DNA of 64,000 nt from Nitrospirillum amazonense (GTDB lineage Bacteria > Pseudomonadota > Alphaproteobacteria > Azospirillales > Azospirillaceae), in NCBI RefSeq assembly GCF_007828045.1, contig NZ_VITN01000003.1, forward strand, positions 372,001-436,000, given 5' to 3'. A program made the position numbers and the translations under genes. Under the pieces are notes generated by a model. That model saw only the letters and a program-made list of their open reading frames with translations, did not search any database and was not told the DNA's origin. This document shows, in pieces, positions 9,118-18,057 of the stretch. How positions within the stretch are numbered: the first letter of the stretch is position 1; each line of letters starts with the position of its first letter.

Positions 9118-10340
9118 CAGTGAGTCACCCGAGCCTGTAGATCATCCGGTTGCAGGGGATAGCTGCGCACCACCTGGCCCTTGGCGCCCAGGGCGGCCAG
9201 GTCCTTGCCATCCAGGCTGACCACTACGCCGCCGGCATTGCCGGTTTCCAGGGTCAGGCCGGGCACATCGGGGGCGCGGAAGCTGTCGCCCGGGTGCAGC
9301 ACGCGGGACGCCCACAGCGTGCCCTTGGCGTCGCGCACCTGGATCCAGCTTTCGTCCGTGGCGCGCACCACCACGCGGGCCGGGCCGGTTTGGCCGAAGA
9401 CGCGGCCCTTGGCGGGCGCCGGCGCCGCCCCGGGTGCGGTGGTGTCAGGGGCGGTGGTATCGGGGCGCATGCTGGCATCGGCCGGGGCGGCGTCCGGATC
9501 GGCCGCGGCGGTCTTGGGCTGGCCCAGGTCGGGCATCTGCGGCGCCTCGTCATCCGGTGCCTCGGACGCGACCGGTGCCGGGGCGGCCGGCTGCGGCGCC
9601 GCCGCGATCTTGCCCGGCGCGGCGCTTCCCTGGCCCGCGGGGGCATTGGTCGCCGGCGCCTGCGGGGCGGCGACCGGGGCGGTGCCGGGGGCCGCGGGCA
9701 CGGGGCCGGGCATGGCGTCGGGCAGCGGCGCGGTGGCATCGGGGGCGGCCCCCACTTCCGGTGCGGTGGGCTGCGCCTGGTTCAGCAGGGCCTGCACGGC
9801 GGGGGCCGGCAGCACGTTGGCCGGCGGCGGGGAGGCGTCGCTGTTGCCCGTCAGGTGGGCCAGCCGCTCCGGCAGCTTGGGCACCAGGTCCAGGGCGCTG
9901 CGGTCGGCGGAGGAATAGAGGTACCACCCGCCGTAAAGCGCCGCCGCCAGCACGACGGCGCCCACGATCAGCGCGCCGCTGGGCACGCGGTTCTCGCTGA
10001 CGGGGATGGGCAGATACAGTTCCGCCGGGCGGACGTGGCCCGCCGTCTCATCCTTGAAGCGGTTCAGCAGGTCGCCCGAATCGATGCCCAGCAGATCGGC
10101 GTAGCTGCGCAGGAAGCCCAGGATGTAGGCCTGGCCCGGCAGGTCGCCGTAGCGGCCGTCCTCGATGGCCTCCAGATAGGGGCGGCGGATGCGCAGTACG
10201 TTGGCCACGTCCGCCAGGTCATAGCCCAGTTCCTCGCGCCGCATGCGCAGGATGTCGCCCACGGTTTCGCGCGGCGCCTGCGGTTCGGCGGCGCGGCCAG
10301 CGTCGATCATGTCCCGATAACGGTCGCGGCGTTCAGTCAT
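9117..10340 (-). CDS. RodZ-like protein: cytoplasmic HTH, one membrane segment, periplasmic DUF4115
   Basis: This is a 407-residue protein. Residues 25-95 form the Xre/HTH_25 domain of RodZ (ETVGDILRMRREELGYDLADVANVLRIRRPYLEAIEDGRY). A single membrane span follows (SGALIVGAVVLAAALYGGWYLY), then a long Pro/Ala-rich linker. A C-terminal DUF4115 domain is present (RVVVRATDESWIQVRDAKGTL, LHPGDSFRAPDVPG, LETGNAGGVVVSLDGK). RodZ links MreB to the cell-wall machinery. The ATG at 10340 is chosen because MTERRDRYRDMI begins the conserved region; a longer frame to 10403 has no better signal. It lies upstream of ispG, as in many alphaproteobacteria, with the glycosidase gene inserted between them. Confidence 0.85.
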   Translation of the reverse strand: MTERRDRYRDMIDAGRAAEPQAPRETVGDILRMRREELGYDLADVANVLRIRRPYLEAIEDGRYGDLPGQAYILGFLRSYADLLGIDSGDLLNRFKDETAGHVRPAELYLPIPVSENRVPSGALIVGAVVLAAALYGGWYLYSSADRSALDLVPKLPERLAHLTGNSDASPPPANVLPAPAVQALLNQAQPTAPEVGAAPDATAPLPDAMPGPVPAAPGTAPVAAPQAPATNAPAGQGSAAPGKIAAAPQPAAPAPVASEAPDDEAPQMPDLGQPKTAAADPDAAPADASMRPDTTAPDTTAPGAAPAPAKGRVFGQTGPARVVVRATDESWIQVRDAKGTLWASRVLHPGDSFRAPDVPGLTLETGNAGGVVVSLDGKDLAALGAKGQVVRSYPLQPDDLQARVTH

Positions 10341-10502
10341 GACGGCTGTCCCAGCACAGAAGGGCCCAGGGGGCACCCGGAATTCGTATTTGAATTGTCC
10401 CAACCGCCGGTTCGAATATTACCCAACCGTCGTTGACGGGGGAGTCTTATCAAGGGCGCCGCGGTACCGCAACCATCGTGCCGTCAGAATTAATTAGATA
10501 GG

Positions 10503-12866
10503 CTAAAGCCGCACGCCGTGATCGCGGGCGAAGGCCAGCAGGTGCTGGCGCAACGACCGGTCGGGGCGCCCCAGCAGGCTGTCCAGGAACCGCTGCAGCA
10601 CGCCCACGTCGACCGAGCGGATCATGGTCTTGATCTCGCCGAAGGCGCCCGGGCTCATCGACAGGGTGCGGAAGCCGCAGCCCAGCAGGGCCATGGCGTC
10701 CAGGGGCCGGCTGGCCATCTCGCCACACAGCGACAGCTGCACCCCGGCCGCGTCGCACCGGTGCACCAGCATGCGCAGCACCGACAGCATGGCCGGCGAC
10801 AGCAGGTCATAGCGGTTGTTCAGCATGGGATTGCCGCGGTCGCTGGCGAACAGGTACTGCAGCAGGTCGTTGGACCCCACGGACATGAAGTCGATGTGGG
10901 GCAGCAGCGCGTCCAGCTGGAACAGCAGCGCCGGCACCTCCATCATCACGCCCACCTTCAGGTCGCGGGGCGGGGCCATGCCGTCCTGCTCCAGCCGGCG
11001 CAGCTCCAGATCCAGCACGCGGCGGGCGCGGAGGAACTCCGACACCTCGGCCACCATGGGGAACATCACCCGCAGGTCGCGGCCCGAGGCCGCCCACAGC
11101 AAGGCCCGCAACTGCTTGCGCAGCATGGCCGGGCGGTCCAGGCCGATGCGGATGGCGCGCCAGCCCAGGGCCGGGTTCTCCTCGCCCAAGTCGGGGAAGT
11201 AGGGCAAGGTCTTGTCGCCGCCCACGTCCAGGGTGCGGAAGGTGACGGGCTTGTCGCCTGCCTCATCCAGCACCTTGGCGTAGGTTTCCTTCTGCACCGT
11301 CGTGTCGGGATAGGTGTGCCGCACCATGAAGGGGATTTCGGTGCGGTACAGGCCGATGCCGTCGGCGCCGGTGGCGTGCAGGTGGGGCAGGTCGATCAGC
11401 AGGCCGGCGTTCAGCATCAGGCGCACGGGCACGCCGTCGCGTGTCACCGACTCCAGCTCGCGGGCGGCGGCGAACTCGCGCTTGCGCTCCTCCCCCACCT
11501 CGATGCTTTTCAGGAAGGCTTCGGTGATGTCTTCGGCGGGACGCACGAAGACCTGGCCGTGGTCGCCATCGACGATGACGAAGTCCAGCGGGTCGACGCG
11601 GCTCAGCACGCCGGTGCACTGCCCCACCACGGGAATGTCCAGGGCGCGGGCCACGATGGCCACGTGGCTGTAGGCCGCACCTTCCTCCAGCACCAAGCCG
11701 CGCAGGCGGGTGCTGTCGTAGTCCAGCAGTTCGGCGGGCCCCAGGTTGCGGGCGACCAGCACGAACGCGTCCGGCAGGGTGCCGCCGTCCGCCTTGTCCT
11801 GGCGGCCGGCCAGGTGCTGCAACAGGCGGTTGGTGATGTCGTCCAGGTCCAGCTGGCGTTCGCGGATGTAGCTGTCGGTCACCGACGCCATGCGGGCGCG
11901 GTTGTCGTTCTGCACCTGCTGCACCGCCGCCTCCGCCGTCAGGCCGGTGCGGATGGCCTCGCGGATGCGCGACAGCCAGCCACGGTCGGTGGCGAACATG
12001 CGATAGGTTTCAATGATCTCGTGATGCTCGCCGCCGGTCTCGCCCGACAGGATCAGCAGGCGGTCGATGGCGGAGTGCATGCTGTCCACCGCCTCGCGCA
12101 GGCGGCGCAGCTCCAGCTCCGGATCGTCGGCCACCATTTGGCGGATGGTCAGCTGCGGCCGGTGCAGCACGGCCACGGCCATGGCGATGCCCCGGTTCAG
12201 GCTGACGCCGTCCAGGCGCGAGGGCAGCAGCACCAGGTCGTTGGCCACCTGCAGTTCGCGGTTGTCGACCAGCTCGCCCGTGGCCACCAGCTCGGCCACC
12301 ACCATGGCGATGGTCTCCAGCGTCTCCACGTCCTGTTCGTCATAGGCGCGGCGGGCGATGTGCTGGATGGCCAGCACGCCGCGCACGCGGCCGCCGCGCA
12401 GGATGGGCACGCCCATGAAGCTGTCGAACGGGTCCTCGCCCGTTTCCGGACGGTAGGCGAAGTTGGGATGGCTGGGCGCGTTGGCCAGGGCCACCGGCCG
12501 GGCGTGGGCGGCGATGTCGCCCACCAGGCCCTCGCCCACCCGCAGGCGGGTCTTGTGCACGGCGTCCAGGTTCAGGCCGATGGTGGCGAACAGCTCCAGC
12601 ACCTCCCCCGCCCGCATGACGTAGCAGGAACAGACATCCGCCCCCATTTCGGCGGCGATCAGCATGACGATCTTGTCCAGCCGCGACTGGGCAGTGCCCC
12701 CGGCGGCCATGACGTCGCGCAGCCGGGCCAGCAGGCGCCGGGCGCCACCCGCCGCATCGGCGGACCGGCGGAGTTCGGTAGCGGTACCGGTGGTAATGGT
12801 ACCGGTTTCCGGAACCTCAAGCCCCGGGTCGATGAGGGTGGGGGGAGTTCCGGAATGCGGTGCCAC
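10503..12866 (-). CDS. ptsP: Phosphoenolpyruvate-protein phosphotransferase, enzyme I-Ntr
   Basis: EI-Ntr phosphorylates NPr/HPr from PEP and starts the nitrogen-related phosphotransfer chain that ends on PtsN, also encoded in this window. The 787-residue protein has an N-terminal GAF domain (about 40-190). The phosphohistidine domain is present with GAAYSHVAIVARALDIPVV. The PEP-binding barrel has RTLDVGGDKTLPYF, MFPMVAEVSEF, DFMSVGSNDLLQYLFASDRGN and the catalytic Cys in LCGEMASRP. No ATG lies before the GAF domain in a reasonable place; the GTG at 12866 overlaps the stop of the upstream gene (TAGTG) and has a GGAG site, so it is preferred. The open frame running further upstream is only the antiparallel shadow of the neighbour. 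Confidence 0.93.
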   Translation of the reverse strand: MAPHSGTPPTLIDPGLEVPETGTITTGTATELRRSADAAGGARRLLARLRDVMAAGGTAQSRLDKIVMLIAAEMGADVCSCYVMRAGEVLELFATIGLNLDAVHKTRLRVGEGLVGDIAAHARPVALANAPSHPNFAYRPETGEDPFDSFMGVPILRGGRVRGVLAIQHIARRAYDEQDVETLETIAMVVAELVATGELVDNRELQVANDLVLLPSRLDGVSLNRGIAMAVAVLHRPQLTIRQMVADDPELELRRLREAVDSMHSAIDRLLILSGETGGEHHEIIETYRMFATDRGWLSRIREAIRTGLTAEAAVQQVQNDNRARMASVTDSYIRERQLDLDDITNRLLQHLAGRQDKADGGTLPDAFVLVARNLGPAELLDYDSTRLRGLVLEEGAAYSHVAIVARALDIPVVGQCTGVLSRVDPLDFVIVDGDHGQVFVRPAEDITEAFLKSIEVGEERKREFAAARELESVTRDGVPVRLMLNAGLLIDLPHLHATGADGIGLYRTEIPFMVRHTYPDTTVQKETYAKVLDEAGDKPVTFRTLDVGGDKTLPYFPDLGEENPALGWRAIRIGLDRPAMLRKQLRALLWAASGRDLRVMFPMVAEVSEFLRARRVLDLELRRLEQDGMAPPRDLKVGVMMEVPALLFQLDALLPHIDFMSVGSNDLLQYLFASDRGNPMLNNRYDLLSPAMLSVLRMLVHRCDAAGVQLSLCGEMASRPLDAMALLGCGFRTLSMSPGAFGEIKTMIRSVDVGVLQRFLDSLLGRPDRSLRQHLLAFARDHGVRL

Positions 12867-13963
12867 TAGCCTGCCGCTCCCGCCAGCGCCAGCGCCGGTC
12901 CCGCTTCCTGGGTCCTTGAGTCCTTGGCATGCCCGTACCGGCCGGCCAGGGCGTCCTCCGCCTGGGCCACCAGCTCGGCCAGGATATCGGCCGTCGGCTG
13001 TTCGCGCGTCACCATCCCCACCGACTGCCCGGCCATCAGGCTGCCATTCTCCACGTCGCCGTCGATGACGGCGCGGCGCAGGGCGCCGGCCCAGAAATGC
13101 TCGATCTCCAGCTGGGCGTCCTTCTGTTCCACCTCGCCGCGGTTGAAGCGCTCCACCACCTCGCGCTGGAAATCCATGAAGCGGCGGGTGCCCTCGTTCT
13201 GCAGGGCGCGGACCGGGATGACGGGGAAGCGGCTGTCCAGCTGGGCGGACGGCATGGCGTCGCGCGCGCTGGCCCGGATGAAGGCGCGCTTGAAATTGGG
13301 GTGGGCGCGGGACTCCGTGGCGCAGACGAAGCGGGTGCCCAGCTGCACACCGGCGGCTCCCAATTCCAGGTAGGCCACGATGGCCTCGCCCCGGCCGATG
13401 CCGCCGGCCACGAACACGGGCACGTCCCGAATCTCCGGCAGGATCTCCTGCGCCAGGACCGAGGTGGCGACGGGTCCGATATGGCCGCCGGCCTCCATGC
13501 CCTCGATGACCAGGGCGTCCACGCCCATGCGGACCAGCTTCTTGGCCAGGACCAGCGCCGGTGCGAAGCACACCACCTTGGCGCCCCCGTCCTTCAGCTG
13601 CTTGATCACCGGCGCGGGGGGCAGGCCGCCGGCCAGGACGACATGGTGCACGCCGTGGTCCAGGCAAACGGCGGCCAGCGTGTCCAGCTGCGGGTGCATG
13701 GTGATGAGGTTGACGCCGAAGGGCTTCGCCGTCAGCGCCCGGGTGGCGTCGATCTCCTGGGCCAGCATCTCGGGCGTCATGGCGCCGCAGGCCAGCACGC
13801 CGAAACCGCCGCCGTTGGAAATGGCGGCCACCAGGCCGGCGTCCGACACCCAGGTCATCGCGCCGCCCATGACGGCCAGCTCCGTGCCCAGAAAATCGCG
13901 CCCACGGGTCCACAGCGCGTCCAGCTTGTCGCGAGCGGTTCCAATCGTGGTGGTGGTCGACAT
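12866..13963 (-). CDS. Nitronate monooxygenase-like FMN protein
   Basis: The 365-residue TIM-barrel flavoprotein has the NPD/2-nitropropane dioxygenase pattern: AVMGGAMTWVSDAGLVAAISNGGGFGVLA at the start, ALVIEGMEAGGHIGP (phosphate/FMN loop), FVAGGIGRGEAIVAYLELGAAGVQLGTRF and a C-terminal helical part. Substrates of this family include nitronates and, for some members, enoyl-ACP. The start at 13963 is supported by an AAGGAAG site; the extra codons to 14008 are rejected. It forms a pair with ptsP through a one-base overlap, which may matter for ptsP expression. Confidence 0.85.
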   Translation of the reverse strand: MSTTTTIGTARDKLDALWTRGRDFLGTELAVMGGAMTWVSDAGLVAAISNGGGFGVLACGAMTPEMLAQEIDATRALTAKPFGVNLITMHPQLDTLAAVCLDHGVHHVVLAGGLPPAPVIKQLKDGGAKVVCFAPALVLAKKLVRMGVDALVIEGMEAGGHIGPVATSVLAQEILPEIRDVPVFVAGGIGRGEAIVAYLELGAAGVQLGTRFVCATESRAHPNFKRAFIRASARDAMPSAQLDSRFPVIPVRALQNEGTRRFMDFQREVVERFNRGEVEQKDAQLEIEHFWAGALRRAVIDGDVENGSLMAGQSVGMVTREQPTADILAELVAQAEDALAGRYGHAKDSRTQEAGPALALAGAAG

Positions 13964-14083
13964 CAAAAACGCTTCCTTTTGGCGGAAAAAATACGTCACC
14001 CGCGGCATGACGCGGCGGCCGGTGCCCCGCCGCGGGGGAACGACGCCGATCCCTAACCTAAAACAACCCCTGAAAACAACAAT

Positions 14084-14116
14084 GCCCCGGGGGACGGTCT
14101 TCCAGTCCCCCGGGGC
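14084..14116 (-). terminator. Rho-independent terminator of lysC
   Basis: GCCCCGGGGGAC (14084-14095) pairs perfectly over 12 bases with GTCCCCCGGGGC (14105-14116). Read on the minus strand, the hairpin is followed by a T-rich stretch (ATTGTTGTTTTC). It lies 18 bases after the lysC stop codon. Confidence 0.85.
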
Positions 14117-14134
14117 AGAGTGTCGCTCAGATGC

Positions 14135-15370
14135 TTATGCCTGGTCCAGGCCGTAAGCGGTGTGCAGGGCGCGCAACGCCAGTTCGGTGTATTCCTCGGC
14201 GATCAGAACGCTGACCTTGATCTCGCTGGTGGAGATAACCTGGATGTTGATGCCGCGGTCGGCCAGGGCCTTGAACATGCGCTGGGCCACGCCGGCGTGG
14301 CTGCGCATGCCCACACCGATGACTGAGACCTTGACCACGTTGCTGTCGGCGATCAGGCGGCGGAACTTCAGGTCGTCCTTGGCGCCTTCCAGCACCTGCA
14401 CGGTGCGGTCCAGGTCGGCCTTGGTGACGGTGAAGGTCATGTCGGTGGTGGTGCCGTCCTCCGACACGTTCTGCACGATCATGTCGACGTTGATGGCGGC
14501 GTCGGTGAGCGGGCCGAAAATGGCCGCCGCCACGCCCGGCCGGTCTTCCACGCCCACCAGGGTCACCTTCGCCTCATCCCGGCTGTAGGCGATGCCGCTG
14601 ACCAGTTCCTGTTCCACGATTTCGTCCTCATCAACGACAAGAGTTCCCGGCAACGCGCTGCCGGCCGCTTCCTCGAAGGTCGACAGCACCTGGACACGCA
14701 CCCGGTGCTTCATGGCCATTTCCACCGACCGGGTCTGCAGGACCTTGGCGCCCAGGGACGCCATCTCCAGCATTTCCTCGTATGTGATGCGGCCCAGCTT
14801 GCGGGCCTTGGTCACGATGCGCGGGTCGGTGGTGTAGACGCCATCCACGTCGGTGTAAATATCGCAGCGCTCGGCCTGGACCGCCGCCGCCAGGGCCACG
14901 GCCGAGGTGTCGGAACCGCCGCGTCCCAGGGTGGCGATGCGCCCATCCTTGGACACGCCCTGGAAGCCCGCCACCACGGCCACCTCGCCGGTGGACATGC
15001 GGGTCACCAGGTCGCCGGACTCGATGCGCTCGATGCGGGCCTTGCCATGCACGTCGTCGGTGATCAGGGGGATCTGCCAGCCCTGCCACGACCGGGCCGG
15101 GATGCCGATCTCCTGCAGGGCGATGGCCAACAGGCCGCTGGTCACCTGCTCGCCCGAGGCGACCACGGCGTCGTATTCGCGCTCGTCCGCCAGGCGGCTG
15201 ACCTGTTTCACATAGTCCACCAGCTGGTTGGTCACGCCCGACATGGCGGAGACGACCACCGCCACCTCATGGCCGGCGTCGACCTCCTGCTTCACTTTGC
15301 GGGCGACATTCTTGATCCGGTCGATGGTGCCGACCGATGTCCCGCCGAACTTCAAAACGAGGCGTGCCAT
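14135..15370 (-). CDS. lysC: Aspartate kinase
   Basis: LysC phosphorylates aspartate, the first step to lysine, threonine, methionine and diaminopimelate. The 411-residue protein starts with the KFGGTSVG nucleotide motif at residue 6. The kinase domain continues with [31 protein letters not shown] and the regulatory link [15 protein letters not shown]. Two ACT domains fill the C-terminus ([38 protein letters not shown]), so end-product inhibition is expected. The start at 15370 precedes ARLVLKFGG; codons further upstream are not family-like. It is divergent from ubiG and followed by a strong terminator, so it is probably a single-gene unit. Confidence 0.96.
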   Translation of the reverse strand: MARLVLKFGGTSVGTIDRIKNVARKVKQEVDAGHEVAVVVSAMSGVTNQLVDYVKQVSRLADEREYDAVVASGEQVTSGLLAIALQEIGIPARSWQGWQIPLITDDVHGKARIERIESGDLVTRMSTGEVAVVAGFQGVSKDGRIATLGRGGSDTSAVALAAAVQAERCDIYTDVDGVYTTDPRIVTKARKLGRITYEEMLEMASLGAKVLQTRSVEMAMKHRVRVQVLSTFEEAAGSALPGTLVVDEDEIVEQELVSGIAYSRDEAKVTLVGVEDRPGVAAAIFGPLTDAAINVDMIVQNVSEDGTTTDMTFTVTKADLDRTVQVLEGAKDDLKFRRLIADSNVVKVSVIGVGMRSHAGVAQRMFKALADRGINIQVISTSEIKVSVLIAEEYTELALRALHTAYGLDQA

Positions 15371-15710
15371 AACCCGTGTCTGCCTTGTGAGAGGCCGGCA
15401 GGCGCCAGCCGGTGGATGCAAGGGGGCTTCCGGCCGCGCGGCAGGGTCCGCAGGGCGTTCCGGAAGCGCGCTATCCTTACCCTGTCGGGCGCGCGCAGGC
15501 AATAAACGGGTAATAAAAGGTCAGGGTTGCGTAAACCGGGCGACAGAGCATTTCTATTTCTTGTTTTCCGCGCCCCCGGGCTGGGGCACCGGTATCCGCT
15601 GTCTGGGTTTCTTGTGCTCTTCCAACCGGGTACAGCCATACGTCGGCCGGTGTTGAGTTGGGTTGGGCGGCGGCCCATAATCCGGCGCCTTCCGTCCAAG
15701 GGTGCCTATG
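15371..15710. other. Divergent lysC/ubiG regulatory gap
   Basis: These 340 bases contain no supportable gene. The right end holds a recognisable promoter for ubiG (listed separately). On the lysC side there is a TTGCCT hexamer but no convincing -10 partner. No riboswitch-like fold or leader peptide was recognised. Confidence 0.5.
15653..15681 (+). promoter_or_regulatory. Sigma-70-type promoter for ubiG
   Basis: TTGAGT at 15653-15658 and CATAAT at 15676-15681 are separated by exactly 17 bases. They place the transcription start about 23 bases before the chosen ubiG ATG. The match to TTGACA/TATAAT is 4 and 5 of 6. Confidence 0.55.
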
Positions 15711-16454
15711 ATGAGCCAGACCGCCACGACCACCGTCGATCCCGGGGAAATCCAGCGCTTTTCGGCCATCGCCGCCGAATGGTGGGACGAGGCGGGCAAG
15801 TTCCGGCCGTTGCACAAGCTGAACCCGGTGCGCCTGGAATATCTGCGCGACCGCATCTGCGCCCATTTCGGCCGCGACCCGCTGGCGCCCCAGCCGCTGC
15901 GGGGCCTGCGCCTGGTGGACATCGGCTGCGGCGGCGGTTTGCTGTCGGAACCGCTGGCCCGCATGGGGGCCGACGTCGTGGGCATCGACGCGGCCGAGCG
16001 CAACGTGAAGACCGCCGCCACCCATGCCATGGAGACGGGCACCCCCGTCGACTACCGCCACACCACGGCGGAGGATCTGGTGGCCGCCGGCGAGACGTTC
16101 GATGCGGTGCTGTCGCTGGAGGTGGTGGAGCACGTGGCCGACGTGCCGCTGTTCCTGGACAGCTTGGCCGCCCTGATGAAGCCTGATGGCCTGCTGGCCA
16201 TGGCGACGCTGAACCGCACGCCCAAATCCTACCTGATGGCCATCATCGGCGCGGAGTACGTCCTGCGCTGGCTGCCGCGCGGCACCCACGACTGGCGCAA
16301 GTTCCTGAGGCCGTCGGAACTGGCCGCCGGCCTGCGCGCCACCGGCCTGACGGTGCGCGAGGTCATGGGCCTGGTCTACAGCCCCTTCAACGACAGCTTC
16401 CGCCTGGATGCCCGCGACCTGGACGTGAACTATCTGCTCTGGGCCAGCCGCTGA
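15711..16454 (+). CDS. ubiG: Ubiquinone biosynthesis O-methyltransferase
   Basis: UbiG performs the two O-methylations of ubiquinone synthesis with S-adenosylmethionine. The 247-residue protein has FSAIAAEWWDEAGKFRPLHKLNPVRLEYLRD near the start. Motif I is in LVDIGCGGGLLSEPLARMGADVVGIDAAE, and VEVVEHV-like residues occur in SLEVVEHVADV. LATLNRTPKSY-type residues and GTHDWRKFLRPSEL in the C-terminal half fit the family. AAGGG precedes the tandem ATGs at 15708 and 15711; the second gives the better spacing. It is divergent from lysC, an arrangement common in alphaproteobacteria. Length is normal. Confidence 0.94.
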   Translation: MSQTATTTVDPGEIQRFSAIAAEWWDEAGKFRPLHKLNPVRLEYLRDRICAHFGRDPLAPQPLRGLRLVDIGCGGGLLSEPLARMGADVVGIDAAERNVKTAATHAMETGTPVDYRHTTAEDLVAAGETFDAVLSLEVVEHVADVPLFLDSLAALMKPDGLLAMATLNRTPKSYLMAIIGAEYVLRWLPRGTHDWRKFLRPSELAAGLRATGLTVREVMGLVYSPFNDSFRLDARDLDVNYLLWASR

Positions 16455-16488
16455 GGCAATTCACACCCAAATTAGAAACGCGCCAAGC

Positions 16489-16612
16489 GGCGGCATGATC
16501 CTATGCCGCCGTAGGCCCCGACCGGGGCCGCCAGAACTTTTCGGGGAGCGTGAGCGGACTGAAAAGTGAGGATAGCCAAGGGACGGACGTCCCGCCGGCG
16601 CCTGAGGGACAC
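16489..16612 (-). repeat. Hairpin-array intergenic element, copy R3 (inverted)
   Basis: In plus-strand order the hairpins run IV to I. Stem IV pairs GGCGGCAT (16489-16496) with ATGCCGCC (16503-16510). Stem III is GGCCCC/GGGGCC around GACC (16514-16529). Stem II pairs ACTTTTC (16536-16542) with GAAAAGT (16561-16567) across the conserved CGGGGAGCG and AGCGGACT core. Stem I is GGGAC/GTCCC around GGAC (16580-16593). It lies between the converging ends of ubiG and ptsN. Confidence 0.8.
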
Positions 16613-16613
16613 G

Positions 16614-17099
16614 TTAAGCCGCGTTGCTGGCTTCCGTGTGCGTCAGCAGGGCGTAGATGGCGTCGGCGGTGTCGGCGCCGCGCAGTTTCTCGCAGAACAG
16701 CGGATTGCGTAGCATGCGCGAGACCAGGGCCAGGGCCTTCAGGTGATCGGCGCCGGCCGATTCCGGGGCCAGCAGCAGGCAGATCAGGTCAACCGGCTGT
16801 TCATCGATGGAATCGAAATCCACCGGCCGTTCCAGGCGGGCGAACAGGGCGCAGACCTTGGGCAACGTGGGCAGCTTGCCGTGGGGGATGGCGATGCCCC
16901 GGCCCACGCCGGTAGTGCCCAGGCGTTCCCGCTCCAGCAGCACGTCGAAGATGGCCCGCTCATGCTGGCCGGTCAGGTCGGCGGCCCGTTTGGCGAGTTC
17001 CTGCAGCACCTGCTTTTTGGAGGAGGCCTTGAGATTGGCGACAATGCCGTCCGGCCTCAAAAGCTCGACCATCGGCGTCAACAAAAACTGGGACGGCAT
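16614..17099 (-). CDS. ptsN: PTS IIA-like nitrogen regulatory protein (EIIA-Ntr)
   Basis: EIIA-Ntr accepts phosphate from NPr on a histidine and controls potassium, nitrogen and envelope functions rather than sugar import. The 161-residue protein carries the active histidine in VGRGIAIPHGKLPTL and the typical LLAPESAGADHLKALALVSRMLR helix region. The partner kinase EI-Ntr (ptsP) is 4 kb away; NPr is not in the window. The ATG at 17099 is taken; two GTG codons at 17108 and 17105 are in frame and could be used. It is the last gene of the lptC-lptA-lptB-rpoN-hpf-ptsN series, the conserved order of this block. Confidence 0.93.
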   Translation of the reverse strand: MPSQFLLTPMVELLRPDGIVANLKASSKKQVLQELAKRAADLTGQHERAIFDVLLERERLGTTGVGRGIAIPHGKLPTLPKVCALFARLERPVDFDSIDEQPVDLICLLLAPESAGADHLKALALVSRMLRNPLFCEKLRGADTADAIYALLTHTEASNAA

Positions 17100-17143
17100 T
17101 GCCACCACGCTCGCTTACTCGGTATTTCGCTTGAAGTGTTATA

Positions 17144-17174
17144 GGGCGGAAAGGTTTACCAAACTTTTCCGCCC
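17144..17174. repeat. Near-perfect 14-bp hairpin before ptsN
   Basis: GGGCGGAAAGGTTT pairs with AAACTTTTCCGCCC around a three-base loop, with a single wobble. It lies 45-75 bases upstream of the ptsN ATG, on the transcript that would run from hpf into ptsN. No T-run follows, so it may act as an RNA-processing or leader structure rather than a simple terminator. Confidence 0.6.
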
Positions 17175-17187
17175 AACCCCCGGTCCC

Positions 17188-17253
17188 AAGCTTCGGCTAT
17201 CCCCGCCCCGAGGTCAATGGGGCCAAGGCCGGCGGGGATAGCTCTGGAAGCTT
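17188..17253. repeat. Long imperfect inverted repeat after hpf
   Basis: The left arm (17188-17207) begins AAGCTTCGGCTATCCCCGCC, and its complement recurs at 17231-17253 with a 3-base bulge. The loop is about 23 bases. It begins 22 bases after the hpf stop and could end or protect the hpf transcript. Confidence 0.6.
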
Positions 17254-17274
17254 ATCCTGATCAGCGGGTTCCGA

Positions 17275-17919
17275 TCAGTTGGCGGCCGCGGGCTTGCCGT
17301 CGGAGGGATCGACCCAGCCGACGTTCCCGTCGGGCCGGCGATAGACCATGTTCAGATGGCCATGCGCCCGGTTGCGGAACAGCAGGGCCGGCAGGTCCGC
17401 CAGGTCCATGCGCATCACCGCCTCGCTGACCGTCAGCATGTCGATGTTGGTCTGCATCTCGGCGATGATCATGGGGTGGTGGTCGGCGCCGTTGCCGTTC
17501 ACCGCGTGCCCGTTGTGGCTGCCGGCCCCATGACCGCCTTCATCGGCCTCGTCGTCGTGGGCATCGGCGTTGATGATGTATTTGCGGGCCGGCACGGCGG
17601 CCTCGGCCTCGCCGTGCACGCGCTGGTGATGGTCGCGCAACCGGCGCTTATAGCGTCGCAGGCGCTTGGCGACGCGCTCCGCCGCCTCATCGAAGGCGGG
17701 ATAGGGTTCCGTGGCTTCGGCATAGGCTTGCAGAAGGATGCCGCGTCCGACGTGGGCCTGGATATCCGCCTTGTAGAGGTGCGCCTCGCGCGACAGCACG
17801 ACGGTCGCCTCAAGCGGACTGCTGAAATATTTCTCCACCAACCCTGTCAGTGTGGTCTCGACATGGGTGCGCAGGGACTCGCCAACGTCTAGCTGCTTGC
17901 CTTTGACGATTATATGCAT
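17275..17919 (-). CDS. hpf: Long-form ribosome hibernation promoting factor
   Basis: Long HPF binds the 30S decoding region and dimerises ribosomes to 100S particles in slow growth. The 214-residue protein has the N-terminal S30AE domain (residues 1-105, MHIIVKGKQLDVGESLRTHVETTL, with the basic KRLRRYKRRLRDHH end). A His/Gly/Asn-rich linker follows. The C-terminal dimerisation domain (about 148-205) holds MLTVSEAVMRMDLADLPALLFRNRAHGHLNMVYRR. Its position between rpoN and ptsN is the classic place, where it is often annotated as a sigma-54 modulation protein. It is separated from ptsN by two large hairpins. Confidence 0.94.
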   Translation of the reverse strand: MHIIVKGKQLDVGESLRTHVETTLTGLVEKYFSSPLEATVVLSREAHLYKADIQAHVGRGILLQAYAEATEPYPAFDEAAERVAKRLRRYKRRLRDHHQRVHGEAEAAVPARKYIINADAHDDEADEGGHGAGSHNGHAVNGNGADHHPMIIAEMQTNIDMLTVSEAVMRMDLADLPALLFRNRAHGHLNMVYRRPDGNVGWVDPSDGKPAAAN

Positions 17920-18057
17920 GGCCTGTCCGTCTCGCTTGGTTGGAAGCCAGGAGTGGCGGCGGCGTGGTGCCTTGCCGTCGGCCTTTACAATAGCCCGCGG
18001 CCGGCCTTTTGCTGCTGGGAAGGCCAGCCGTCATGCGCCATCCATCGGGCGCATGGT

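Noticed and set aside
10518-12869. A 783-codon plus-strand frame opposite ptsP
   Set aside because: The product is rich in His, Gln and Ala from antisense reading; ptsP on the minus strand has all catalytic motifs.
12867-13913. Extension of ptsP by 349 codons at its N-terminus
   Set aside because: This part overlaps the nitronate monooxygenase gene on the same strand in another frame and has no domain-like sequence; the GTG at 12866 with coupling is better.
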